Below, in pieces: positions 30,401-39,860 of a stretch of DNA of 64,000 nt (its first letter is position 1; every line of letters starts with the position of its first letter). The DNA lies in assembly GCA_037355855.1 (NCBI GenBank), contig CM074759.1:6138001-6202000 (forward strand), written 5' to 3'. A program made the translations under genes and the position numbers. Origin of the DNA: Pseudo-nitzschia pungens (taxonomy: Eukaryota > Bacillariophyta > Bacillariophyceae > Bacillariales > Bacillariaceae). Below the pieces are notes generated by a model. The model worked only from the letters and a program-made list of their open reading frames with translations, had not been told where the DNA came from and made no database searches.

Positions 30401-32075
30401 AAGCATTCTGGTTGTGAGGCTTGCCTTCAGCAAGAAGTGCATCCACCAGGCCTTGATTGAAGGAGTCTCTCCATGAGGGGGCCAATTTCTTCACTGCCCG
30501 GTATTGCCTGTAAGCTTGTTGCAGATGGAGGATAGCGCTGGAAAGATCACTGTGTTCCCCTTTGTAAAGAGAAAGCTTGCATGCCAGCCTTTTCAAAACA
30601 GTATGACTGGTGGACACACCCTGTCTCAACTTAACAACACGCCTCCAAAAGTCAATTGTATCACGATAGACTTGCAGCTTTGGGGACCAGGGAACCAGAC
30701 CAGCTCTAGTGTGGCAGAGGTGTTGTTCAACAGAGAGCCTGAGAGAGGTGGAAGTTTCATGGAGTACTTCATATGTGGTGATGAGATCAGCGCGCACAGA
30801 AATATCCCCAGACTGAAACTGAGCCAGTAGGTGCTCCAGCTTAGCTTGGAGAGAAAACACTCCAGCCTTGAGAAAGCTGTGCCTCACTCGCTTGAAATAC
30901 CGTTGGCGCAGATGAGGGTGGGAGGACTGGAGTTTGGAATGAGAGAAGCTCACAGGAGGTGGCAGATGTTTGCCCATGAGGCTGCAATTACAGACTTCAA
31001 TCCAAAGCAGTCTATGGTCAGATTCCATACCATGGGCACCACCAAAGGGACAATACCCAGCCCTGAGAACATCAACATTCTCAGAGACCCAAATGGCATC
31101 AATTGGTGTTCTGGTAGTGTTTCTGTTGTGAGTGGCAGGAGGAGAAGACTTACTATGAAGGGTAAGAATGGCCTCTCTGAAACCAAGAGCCTGGAGCTCA
31201 AAAGACAAGCCATCAGACCGAACATCAGCATTTTGATCAATCCCCAGGATGATCTGGTCACCCGCCCCCAGACAAGCCTGAAGGGCAGCAGTCAAATCCC
31301 TGTGAAAAAGGATGCATGGATTGGGACTGAAAAGATTTTCAGCTGCTTGAAAGTAGCGGTACTGTTGATTCCAGACTGAGCCAAGATCCCGATCATTTTC
31401 AACTGGGCAGTAGGCAGAAAACATGGTGACAGTGTAGCCATTCCTGCCCTGAAACTTGACAAAGGACCATCTTCCAAGACCAGAAGGATCAGCCCCATGG
31501 GCAACCTTGTGGGAACTGAACAATTGGTCAATGGTAAAACCCGTGCCTCCAGGCTGAAGCCATGTGCAGTCAGAAGCCTCATGCTTGTTGTTGGCAAGAT
31601 AGGAAAAACTTGAAGGACAGACATTCTTCATGCGCCGATTGAAAAGATCACAGGGCAGGAGTTTGGATTCATTCAAACAATGCTCAGCAAAAAGCGCCAC
31701 ACTAGCGTTGCTCTTGACAAATTGACGGGAGTTGTGCCTGGACCTGGACATAAAAGCAGCTCTACGCTGAGGCCCAATGTTTTGGAAGGTGATGATGGTG
31801 GAATTAGATGATGGAGCTCGAGGAAAAGGATGACCAAAACTATCAGAATCCTTAGCAGCAAGAGAGTCTCCATGAAGATTTAATTGGACAAAATGAGAAA
31901 CAGGTGAAGAGTCGGAGGGGGAAAAGGGAGAAACAGGAGAAGCATTGATGGGATTTGGAGTGGAAGGCATCCCATCAGACCCCATACCAGAAAACCTAAC
32001 CATGATCAGAAGGAAACCGAGTCTGTCGCACGGTTGAAAAGGTTGCCGGAGCGGACTTGGTAGAGGCATTGGCAT
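27441..32075 (-). pseudogene. LINE ORF2: endonuclease-reverse transcriptase, one nonsense codon and truncated
   Basis: The frame opens at 32075 (an ATG at ~32003, MVRFSGMG, is an alternative) and runs 1358 codons to a TAG at 27999-28001. It then continues in the same frame to the truncation at 27441. The APE endonuclease domain has FQNIGP, the Glu of LFAEHC, SAYCP, GIDQNAD, TPIDAIWVS and the final SDHR, so its active site looks intact. The RT has NDAKGCYDRI (catalytic Asp), GCGQGNGIGPTLW and FAFVDDTDLF (catalytic DD). Past the TAG comes a CCHC-like CPLCDADNEKVSHVLSC and a W-RN-LHG segment typical of LINE C termini. CAG to TAG would explain the stop. Domain content fits APE-type LINEs. Confidence 0.88.
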
Positions 32076-32442
32076 GGCTCAAATCACTGACACTAGCATC
32101 AGTGTTAGGAGAAAAGGCAATGGCAGCCAAACCAACCCGCAAAGAAGAGGCCACTTCATCCCCAACACCAGGTTTGTCTACAGGCTGGGCAGCATGACCC
32201 TCAGTAGGGACAGCACCAGGCAAAGAGGTAGAGGGAGATGCACCATCTGAAGAACCCTGAGTAGTTGCAGCTGGAGCAGCAGTAGTTGGAGCCTGAGCGG
32301 CAGTGAGGTTAGAGGTACCAGTGGCTAGAGTATCCATGGATTGGGAATCATCAAATCCACCACCACCACTGTCAGAACGTGCTTGGAGGTTGAAGTGCAA
32401 ATCCAGATCAAAAGTTAGGTCGGGAGCAAGGTCAACTGACAA
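31996..32442 (-). CDS. Small frame between LINE ORF1 and ORF2
   Basis: This 148-codon frame (MSVDLAPDLTFDLDLHF) starts 19 bases after ORF1 and overlaps the start of ORF2 in a different frame. It is Ala/Thr/Ser/Pro-rich and has no recognised domain. It may be an ORF2 leader joined by frameshift or a degenerate ORF1 tail. Coding status is uncertain. Confidence 0.35.
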   Translation of the reverse strand: MSVDLAPDLTFDLDLHFNLQARSDSGGGGFDDSQSMDTLATGTSNLTAAQAPTTAAPAATTQGSSDGASPSTSLPGAVPTEGHAAQPVDKPGVGDEVASSLRVGLAAIAFSPNTDASVSDLSHANASTKSAPATFSTVRQTRFPSDHG

Positions 32443-32460
32443 ATCATCATCAACAAATTT

Positions 32461-34839
32461 TCAATCCCTTGCATCACCATCGCCAAAAAAGGGAAGAGAG
32501 TCATCCTGTATCTGGTCAGCAGCAGGAGCAGTCTCCACAACACATTTGGCAGTTTCATCCCAGTGAAAGGCTTCCATTTCAGTCAAGCACTCAGAAGAGA
32601 ACCACTGGCGAACACAGGAACCATACTGTGCTTCCAAAAAAATAGGCAGGAAAGACAACATGGCCGTGGCTTCAGCCTTGGTGGTGGTGTTGTACAAAGC
32701 AAGAATTTCACCCCGGTAGGAGCTAGTATCAACTGAGAGGAACAGGGGCCAGGACCAATTGTCACGCGTTCGTATACCCATTAACACTCGGCGCAGAGTC
32801 TTCAAACCCAAGCCCTGTCCCAAATCAACAGGTAGGTCAAGATCAACAACTCCCAGAACAGGAGCAGTCTCATGGCTTTCAATAAACTTGGACTGTCGGT
32901 ACTTGGCTTGTTTCACAATCTTGAGCTTGGAGGGAGGGAGGGGCCTGTCCGAGGGGTTGGTGGCTGTCTCAATAAACTTGTAGAATTTACCATCAGGGAG
33001 GGATGCTATGTCAGAAGGCTTGCACCTGTTGAACTGACCTTTGAGCAGCTTGACAGTTTGGGCTCGCTTGGTAGCATCACAAAGGACAGGAGCAGCTGAG
33101 ACAGGATTGGGATCAGGGGATCTGGAGTTGTCCAGGCTGATGTTCTTCCGGATAACAGAAATTGGAAAGGCTTGAAACCTGGGATGGGTCTGAAGTAATG
33201 CATTGTAGTGATCAAGATCAAAACTCTGCATGTAAGATCCAAGGAGGAAACCACAGGTGACAATAACTGGAGCCTGGATATGATCATACTTCAAGTCCAT
33301 GTCACGATCCCTGAGTCTCTGAAGCAAAGATGTAGATAGGAGAGTCTTCAAAGAAACACTGTGCCCAACAAAGAACCTTAAATGGGGGGCAGTTCTGCTG
33401 CGAAGCCACAGCTGAGCGACATACAACTCCAAGGTTTTTCTGTCTGGGAGGGTAGACCACAACTTGGTGACAGGCTTGGCTTTGGGGTTGAGCCTAGCTC
33501 TGGAAGGAAAAACATAGAGCACCAGGCGCTTGTCAACTTTCCAGAGCAATTCCAGGGCTTCCTTGAGAGACTTAAGCAATTCATCATACAGCTCCCCAGG
33601 GTGTTGAGACATGAGCCGGGGAAGGGAGAGTGTTACATATGAACTGTGAGAACACTTGGAACCTTCAGTGACATCTACTGGAGACCTGGAATCACTAGAG
33701 CAAACCCCTCGGCGCTGTAGAAAATGCCCATCAGAAGAGGACAACACAGTGGCACCACCTAGACCAGGAAGGAAGGACACTGATCTGGAGCTGGAAGCAA
33801 CACCCCCTGCTGCAGGAGCAGGAGCAGGCGGCTTCTGCTTGAAATGCCAGTGGGATCCAAGTGCTTGGTTAGCTGCCAACCAAACTTTTCCTTCAGTGCT
33901 GGGCAAAAGGTTGCCTTCACAGTACAAGTTGTCAAAACATTCAGGAGACATCTTGGCCAAACCAATAAGACATCTCTTTAGAGCATGGCCAGAAGGTTGC
34001 TTGGTCCAGTCTGCAGAATCTTGAAAGCATATAGATGCAAGGGAAACCAGGGACTCTAAGGAAGCAGTTCTCCAATCAGGGTGGTCGGGATAAGCTTGCG
34101 AATAAACTGGAGGAATGGCGGACTGACAGACATCGTGAATGGATTTCTTGTCATTCCCATCCTTCTTGCTGAAAAAGTGAGTGGGACTTGGACACCCAGT
34201 CCATAGCCGGGATCCTGTTGGAGTTTTGCGAAGAGCTTGGATAGGGGTGGGAATGGAAGCACAACCAGCAAAAGGCCCCTTACCGTAGAAGCACCAGAGG
34301 AAAGAATCTGAGTGAGCTTTGTTGGCAGCAGCCAGGGCTGTCTGGCGCAGAGCATTTCGCTCTGCAGATGGTGTGTCAGAAAGGAACGCAAGAGTAGCTT
34401 GTTTCAGACTAGACTTGGAAGGAGAGACCTTGGAAGGAGGGGGCGTAGAGTCTGAGTGCTCAGAGCCTGGCTGACCATCCCCAGACGTCTCACTGGTGGA
34501 CTTCCCACTGTTGGACTTCCCACTGCCGGACTGTCCACTGTCAGACGTCCCACTGTCGGACTGCCCACTGCCTGAATGCCCAGTGTCGGAATGCCCACCA
34601 GTGCCTGACTGCTCAGTGCTCATATCAACATCATCTAGTGCACCAGTAGACACAGCAGAAGTGAAGGACATATCATCATCAGAAGGAAGAGAATCCCTAG
34701 AGGGAGGGGGAGAGGGAGTAGCCTGAACGGAGCCAGCAGGTGGGCAGCGGGAAGGAGTCCCCACAAAGGCGTGTTTGTTTGAAGGAGTGGCAGCCAAGGG
34801 AGGCCGTTTTCGCCTGGAAGCTGGCGGGGGGGGAGGCAT
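32461..34839 (-). CDS. LINE ORF1 protein
   Basis: From the ATG at 34839 (MPPPPPASRRKRPPL) about 792 codons are open. ORF1 proteins bind LINE RNA in the retrotransposition particle. The start is Pro/Arg-rich. A Ser/Gly/Asp low-complexity region of SDTGHSGSGQSDSG type lies near residues 60-115. A globular region follows, with FLWCFYGKGPFAGCASIPTPI, SFLPGLGGATVLSS and a later HIQAPVIVTCGFLLGS. The tail has aromatic/acidic residues (FFGDGD). No RRM or CCHC knuckle was recognised. No stop interrupts it, in contrast to ORF2. The frame extends upstream of 34839 but without ATG. Confidence 0.75.
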   Translation of the reverse strand: MPPPPPASRRKRPPLAATPSNKHAFVGTPSRCPPAGSVQATPSPPPSRDSLPSDDDMSFTSAVSTGALDDVDMSTEQSGTGGHSDTGHSGSGQSDSGTSDSGQSGSGKSNSGKSTSETSGDGQPGSEHSDSTPPPSKVSPSKSSLKQATLAFLSDTPSAERNALRQTALAAANKAHSDSFLWCFYGKGPFAGCASIPTPIQALRKTPTGSRLWTGCPSPTHFFSKKDGNDKKSIHDVCQSAIPPVYSQAYPDHPDWRTASLESLVSLASICFQDSADWTKQPSGHALKRCLIGLAKMSPECFDNLYCEGNLLPSTEGKVWLAANQALGSHWHFKQKPPAPAPAAGGVASSSRSVSFLPGLGGATVLSSSDGHFLQRRGVCSSDSRSPVDVTEGSKCSHSSYVTLSLPRLMSQHPGELYDELLKSLKEALELLWKVDKRLVLYVFPSRARLNPKAKPVTKLWSTLPDRKTLELYVAQLWLRSRTAPHLRFFVGHSVSLKTLLSTSLLQRLRDRDMDLKYDHIQAPVIVTCGFLLGSYMQSFDLDHYNALLQTHPRFQAFPISVIRKNISLDNSRSPDPNPVSAAPVLCDATKRAQTVKLLKGQFNRCKPSDIASLPDGKFYKFIETATNPSDRPLPPSKLKIVKQAKYRQSKFIESHETAPVLGVVDLDLPVDLGQGLGLKTLRRVLMGIRTRDNWSWPLFLSVDTSSYRGEILALYNTTTKAEATAMLSFLPIFLEAQYGSCVRQWFSSECLTEMEAFHWDETAKCVVETAPAADQIQDDSLPFFGDGDARD

Positions 34840-35439
34840 GGTGGGGCTAGTATAGGCTGAATAGGCGTGTTGGCTCGGGCGCTGGTAGGCTGTCAGTGGG
34901 AACCTGTATGTAGATGTACAGATGGGGGTATCCTGGAAACAGGGTACAGCAGCAACAACAAGGGGAACCTTGGTCTGGACAAGGAAAAGGTCCCTGGGGA
35001 TCCAAAAAATATACTGGAGCACACCCACAAAAGTCACCGGGGAACTCAGAAATTTTTGCTAAAAAACGAGCAAAATTTGTCTCACACTTGGAGCACAAAA
35101 ACTCTGCGCGCGGAAGAACTCTGCAAATCGTGTAGGCTTGTACTCGTACTGTACTCGTAGCTTGAAAATTGTGCAAGTCTGAACAATTTTTCAACTACTG
35201 CAAATCGTGTAGAGTGTAGACCGAAGTCGTAGTAGCTTGAAAATTGTGCAAATTTGAACAATTTTTTGCTCGTACGATAACACTGCAAATTCGAATCGGA
35301 ACTTGGACCACTCGTGTAGGCTTGTAGGCTTGTAGAATTTCCCACTGGCTTGAAATTTCGAATCAGATATGATTCGAAATGAAATACAGCAGCCCACTAG
35401 CTTGAAATTTCGAATCAGATATGATTCGAATTGAAATAC

Positions 35440-36280
35440 AGCAGCCCACCGGGAAGCTAGTAGCTTGAAAACAGGGGCTTTAGTAGGAACACTTAGGGAC
35501 CGGGGAATATCAATGGCAGGGCACACTTAAAAGGCTCAGGAAGGAACTTGAAGTTCAAACTCGCGAGTACTTATAAGTGGAAACAGTATCCAGGAGCAAT
35601 TGGCTTGAAAACAGGGACCTTGAGCGAGACACTTAGGGACCAGGGAAGCTGCCTGCTTGGAAACAAGGGGAAAAATTAACGGAAGAAACAGTATCCAGGG
35701 GCAATTGGCTTGAAAACAGGTACCTTGAGCGAGACACTTAGGGACCAGTGAAGCTGCTTGCTTGAAAACAGGGGCTTTAGTAGAAACACCTAGGGACCAG
35801 GGGGAGGCTTGTGTCTTGAAAACAGTGTCGAACTTGAAGTTCAAGTTGGGGTTGCTTAATAGCAAAAAGCACTTAGGGATCAGGGAACTCGCGAACACTT
35901 AGGGACCAGAGAAACTGTGGTCTTGAAAACAAGGGGCGATTGTAGCTGTAGTCTTGGAAACAGGAGTGCACTAAGTGGGAGGTACTTAGGGATCGATTGG
36001 TCTTTGCTTGGAAACAGATGTAGTAGGGGGAACCTTAAGCGAAAACACTTAGGGACTGGGGGGCTTGGCTAGGAAACAGGGTAGCTCTTAAGTGAAGGTA
36101 CTTAAGAAGCAGGGGGCTATTGGCTTGAAAATAGGGAGGGAAGGGGGGGTGTATGTGTTCAATCTTGAAGAATGTAGAACGTTAAGTGAGTTCGACCTTG
36201 AAGAATGTAGAACGTTAAATGGATATCACTTAAGGGGCTTGGAACAATGTATAGCGTTAAATAATAAGGTAGCTTGAAAA
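35440..36280. repeat. Degenerate monomer repeats in the LINE 5' region
   Basis: A motif combining GCTTGAAAACAGG with CTTAGGGACCAGGG recurs about ten times (near 35465, 35605, 35707, 35757, 35815, 35885, 35920, 35990, 36060, 36120) with variable spacing. It precedes ORF1 in the LINE's own orientation. Tandem 5' monomers carrying promoter activity are known from mouse L1; a similar role here is inference. Confidence 0.7.
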
Positions 36281-36631
36281 CAGATCAAAAAACAAACCGA
36301 GCTCGGAAGCGAAACAGAATCAGCTGTAGAAATTGGTACTGGAAGCTCTGTAGAAAATTATGTGTCCTTTTGTTGCCGAAGCTTGTTGCTGCCGAATCGA
36401 TCAATCGACCGACAGGAAACAAGGAACCAAAGCAACCAAAGAGAGCAAGGAGCAGCCAAACAAACAGCAGAATCAGATAGGGGAGGTCTCTGTTAACAGG
36501 TGTAGTGCTTGGTGTTGTTGTAGGAGCTTTAGAAGTGAGGGAGATATCAAAGGGGAATAGTGTGTAGAAATATACGTGTTTTAAGTACTGGAACATCGGA
36601 ACGTCGGACAAAATCGCGCGTCGCAAAATTG

Positions 36632-37531
36632 TGGCATGCAAAGACTAAAGAACAATGCTAATACTACTGGGGCAAACAGTACGGTTGTATGCCTTGTGCT
36701 TCGATGAGCACATGTGAGTAAGAAAGTTTTTCCAAACTAATTGACCATGTGAGGCAGTACGACAAGCTCTCCTTGCATCCCCCTCCAAATCCTAGCGATC
36801 TTGAATTCTGAATTCTACTTGCAATGCAACATGACTGCTACTGCAGGGCTGGGTACATGGTTCTATGCCGTGCACCAAAATACAGTCGCAAGTATACACG
36901 GGACTGGATTAAGGATAAGGATAAAACAATCGGCGAGCCGATAGAATCGCCGATCTGGAGGGCTCTTAGAACTGTAGCAGAGAGACTAACCACTAGAGCT
37001 CACAATTTGCATATCACTACTACTTTCTAATCACTAGTAGACCCAGGGTATGGCATGATTTTAAAATCAAGCTGAGTGCTGATGACCATGAGCAGAAAGA
37101 AACCGATCGGCCAAGGGACCGACGAGATCGAAAGACTGCCGAAAAATGGAGGCGCAAAGAAGCAAAACAGGGAGAAGGATATCCAGTGTCTGCAGCACTA
37201 AGGAAGACTGGCCCCAGCAGTAGCTAGCTCCATTAGATGGAACAGCAGCAGCAACAGAGACACCTAAGGATCTAAACAGGACCATGGTCAACAACAGAAA
37301 TAATCGAAAAATACGAAAACATGTGCCGAAAAAGTGACACATAAATCAGTGAGTGGACTAATTGGACCAACACTGAGGGGATGGACAGACCGAAGAGGGC
37401 ATGCCAACCAAAACCAAAATATACGGATATCCGGAAAGGTATATAATAAATACCCGAACACCACCAATCCCACAGGAAACGGGAAGTGGGACCGGCCCGG
37501 TGACTGCTTAACAGAGAAGCAACGCCGGAGA
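36632..37531 (+). repeat. Right copy of the 1671-bp duplication, first part
   Basis: This is colinear with 25770-26669. It is interrupted by the Gyp2b insertion and continues at 43340-44110, where it runs on into the rest of Gyp2a. Confidence 0.92.
36866..37055 (+). repeat. 5' LTR of Gyp2a
   Basis: 190 bp, TGCC...GGCA. It matches 26004-26193 and is followed by TGATTTTAAAATCA. Confidence 0.92.
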
Positions 37532-37720
37532 TGCCGTGCACCAAAATACAGTCACGAGTACACACGGGACTGGATTAAGGATAAGGATAAAAACAATCGG
37601 CGAGTCGATAGAATCGCTGATTCGGAAGGCTCTTAGAACTGTAGCAAATAGACTAACCAATAGAGATCACAATTTGCATATCACTACTATTGTAATCACT
37701 AGTAGACCCGGGGTATGGCA
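37532..37720 (+). repeat. 5' LTR of Gyp2b
   Basis: 189 bp starting TGCCGTGCACC and ending GGGTATGGCA. The next bases are TGATTTTAAAATCA, a perfect 14-bp palindrome at the place of a primer-binding site. Confidence 0.95.
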
Positions 37721-38456
37721 TGATTTTAAAATCAAGCTGAGCGCTGAAGACCATGAGCAAGGGAAGGGACCGATCGGCCGACAAGCCGACGGGACCGAAG
37801 AACTGCTGAAAATGGAGGCGCATAGAAGCAAAGAAAAGGGAGAAGGACATCCGGTGTCTGCAGCACTAAGGAATACCAACCCCAGCAACAGTTAGCTCCA
37901 TTACAGGGAGCAACTGCAACAACAGAGACACCTAAGGACCTAAACAGGACCATGGTCGACAGAACAAATAATAAAAATAAGCGTCGAAAGAGTGACACAT
38001 AAGCCAGTGAGTGGACTAATTGGACCAACACTGAGTGGATGGACAGACCGAACAGGGGATGCCAACCACAACCGAAATATACGGATATCCGGAAAGGTAT
38101 ATAATGAATACCCAAACACCACCAATCCCACAGGAAACGGGAAGTGGGACCGGCCCGGTGATTGCTTAATAGGGAAGCAATGCCGGAGAACCACGGGAAT
38201 CGAATCCCACGAAATAAAAACAGAAGCAACTCCGGAGAACCACAGGATTCCCGGGAACCAAAGAGGGAAACAACTCCCACCACTGGACAAACCAGGGGGG
38301 GAATCAGTTATAACACGAGTTATCGCGAGAGCAGTGGAAATCCAGCAAGAAAAACTGGAGGAGCTGAGCAATCACTTTTGCTCAGTTTCAACACAAACAG
38401 CAAAGATAACAGAAATAGTGTAACTAGATTAAATAGAATAACCGATTAACCCACCC
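37721..38456 (+). other. Leader region of Gyp2b
   Basis: This is non-coding sequence between the LTR and gag. It opens with TGATTTTAAAATCA and has no TGG-type tRNA primer-binding site. The same leader is present in Gyp2a, showing it is a conserved part of the element. Confidence 0.7.
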
Positions 38457-39860
38457 ATGGCGTCTAACGGAACCAAACAGAAACCCTTCCACTTTACACG
38501 AGAGGACTGGCCGGAAGATGCCACCACCGTGAAAATGAGTATCGACTCAGAAAAAGGAGGGGTAGCTTTCAGTGACTATCTGAAGGTACTCACCGGCACT
38601 GAAAGACCGGAACTCTTTATCATCTGGAAAAGAGACTTTGACCAGAAAATTGCTGGCAATGACAAACTCCAAGGAGACCAGAAACTGGACGTCCTCCAGA
38701 GGGTCCTCTCCAACGAGGCACTCTCTATCGTCCAAATGACTCTAGGCCGGTCCTACTATGCCGAACCAGGTCACAAGACACACAACAACAAACTGGTCCA
38801 AATGAGGATCCAGAAAGTCGCAATAACCGACCTAACCACAGAAGTTCCCGCTGACACGCCCAAGGAGCCGGTCGAAGGGAACTCCACCCAGAAAACCGAC
38901 AAAACCAAACCGACTGCCACGGCAAAATCGGATGAGGAAACAGAGCCCGAGGACCTCGGCGCTCCAATCCCCAAAAAGAAGGTACCCGATGCCCTCACAA
39001 AGTACTACAAATCAGAGGAGTACAAGAAGGATGTCATCGAGGAATGCATGTATGCCCTCAAGCTGAAAGTTTTCAGCAATGACATGAACGGGAAACGCTC
39101 CTACATCCTCCTCCGCTGCTTTATGCGGGGGATGCGAGTCGACATGAAACATGGCATCCGCGCCTGGGCCAATCGAATGGCCGAACTACAAAGCTATCTA
39201 CCAGAATGCCTCTGGGAAAGTGGCGCCGCCACAGGAATGGCACCCTCCAGCTTCACTCACGACGAGATGAAGGAAATTCTGGACACCAGCATGACCCACA
39301 CCCAGAGGGACAAACTGGAACACATTGGATGGGACGTCTTTACCCATTCCTTCAACACCACGATCGACAAACTCGAAAACTTGGAAACCACCATCCGAAA
39401 CGAAGAAGAACTTCGCAAACGGATCACCGAACTGGAAAAACAAAACGGTGGCACCAAGAAGAACTCCAAGGCCACTTCTGGGGGAGGAAACAGCAAGTCA
39501 CCCAACAAAAAGAAGCGCCCAATGGACAACAATAAGCAACTTTGCAAAACCTGTGGCAAGACCCACGCCGGCAAATGCTGGAAACTAACCGGAGGACCAC
39601 CCAAGAAGGGGAAATTCGACCGGGAAACCATCAATCTGCTCAAGGAGCATTTTGTGGCAAAAGAAGACTCGGACGACGAGCAACACTCCAAACCCCACTG
39701 GGGAAGGAACCTCTCCAACCACGAGTACTCCTATGTACTGGCCACGGCCCAAGCTGATCATGAAGTCTCTGACGACGAAATTGATATCTCCGACAGAGAA
39801 CTCAAGGAGTACCGGAGAAAATACAGAAAAACCTTCAAGAAGAAAGGATCCCACAAATGA
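38457..39860 (+). CDS. Gyp2b gag polyprotein
   Basis: 467 residues run from the ATG at 38457. The N-terminal part (DYLKVLTGTERPELFIIWKRDFDQKI) resembles a gypsy matrix/capsid start. The middle is capsid-like (KAYILLR-type SYILLRCFMRGMRVDMKHGIR, then WANRMAELQSYLPECLWE). A Lys-rich linker leads to a short knuckle LCKTCGKTHAGKC, a CCHC arrangement with shortened spacing. The tail is acidic then basic (KKGSHK). It ends in TGA, followed in the same frame by pol. The Gyp2a copy has Phe in place of the last knuckle Cys. Confidence 0.9.
   Translation: MASNGTKQKPFHFTREDWPEDATTVKMSIDSEKGGVAFSDYLKVLTGTERPELFIIWKRDFDQKIAGNDKLQGDQKLDVLQRVLSNEALSIVQMTLGRSYYAEPGHKTHNNKLVQMRIQKVAITDLTTEVPADTPKEPVEGNSTQKTDKTKPTATAKSDEETEPEDLGAPIPKKKVPDALTKYYKSEEYKKDVIEECMYALKLKVFSNDMNGKRSYILLRCFMRGMRVDMKHGIRAWANRMAELQSYLPECLWESGAATGMAPSSFTHDEMKEILDTSMTHTQRDKLEHIGWDVFTHSFNTTIDKLENLETTIRNEEELRKRITELEKQNGGTKKNSKATSGGGNSKSPNKKKRPMDNNKQLCKTCGKTHAGKCWKLTGGPPKKGKFDRETINLLKEHFVAKEDSDDEQHSKPHWGRNLSNHEYSYVLATAQADHEVSDDEIDISDRELKEYRRKYRKTFKKKGSHK
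39858..39860 (+). promoter_or_regulatory. In-frame TGA between Gyp2b gag and pol (candidate readthrough site)
   Basis: The codons read CAC-AAA-TGA-ATT-GCC. Pol continues without a frame change and has no ATG before the protease for 19 codons. Gyp2a has TGA at the matching place (45020-45022). Confidence 0.55.

Larger units (their letters stand above)
27441..36631 (-). mobile_element. LINE (non-LTR retrotransposon) of 9.2 kb, 3'-truncated
   Basis: On the minus strand the element has a long repeat-bearing 5' region (36631-34840), ORF1 (34839-32461), a small intermediate frame and ORF2 with an APE-type endonuclease and a reverse transcriptase. It stops inside the ORF2 C-terminal region at 27441, where gypsy gag sequence begins, with no 3' UTR or poly(A). 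It is bounded on both sides by the 1671-bp duplication. Loss of the 3' end is unusual, because target-primed reverse transcription starts there. Confidence 0.9.
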
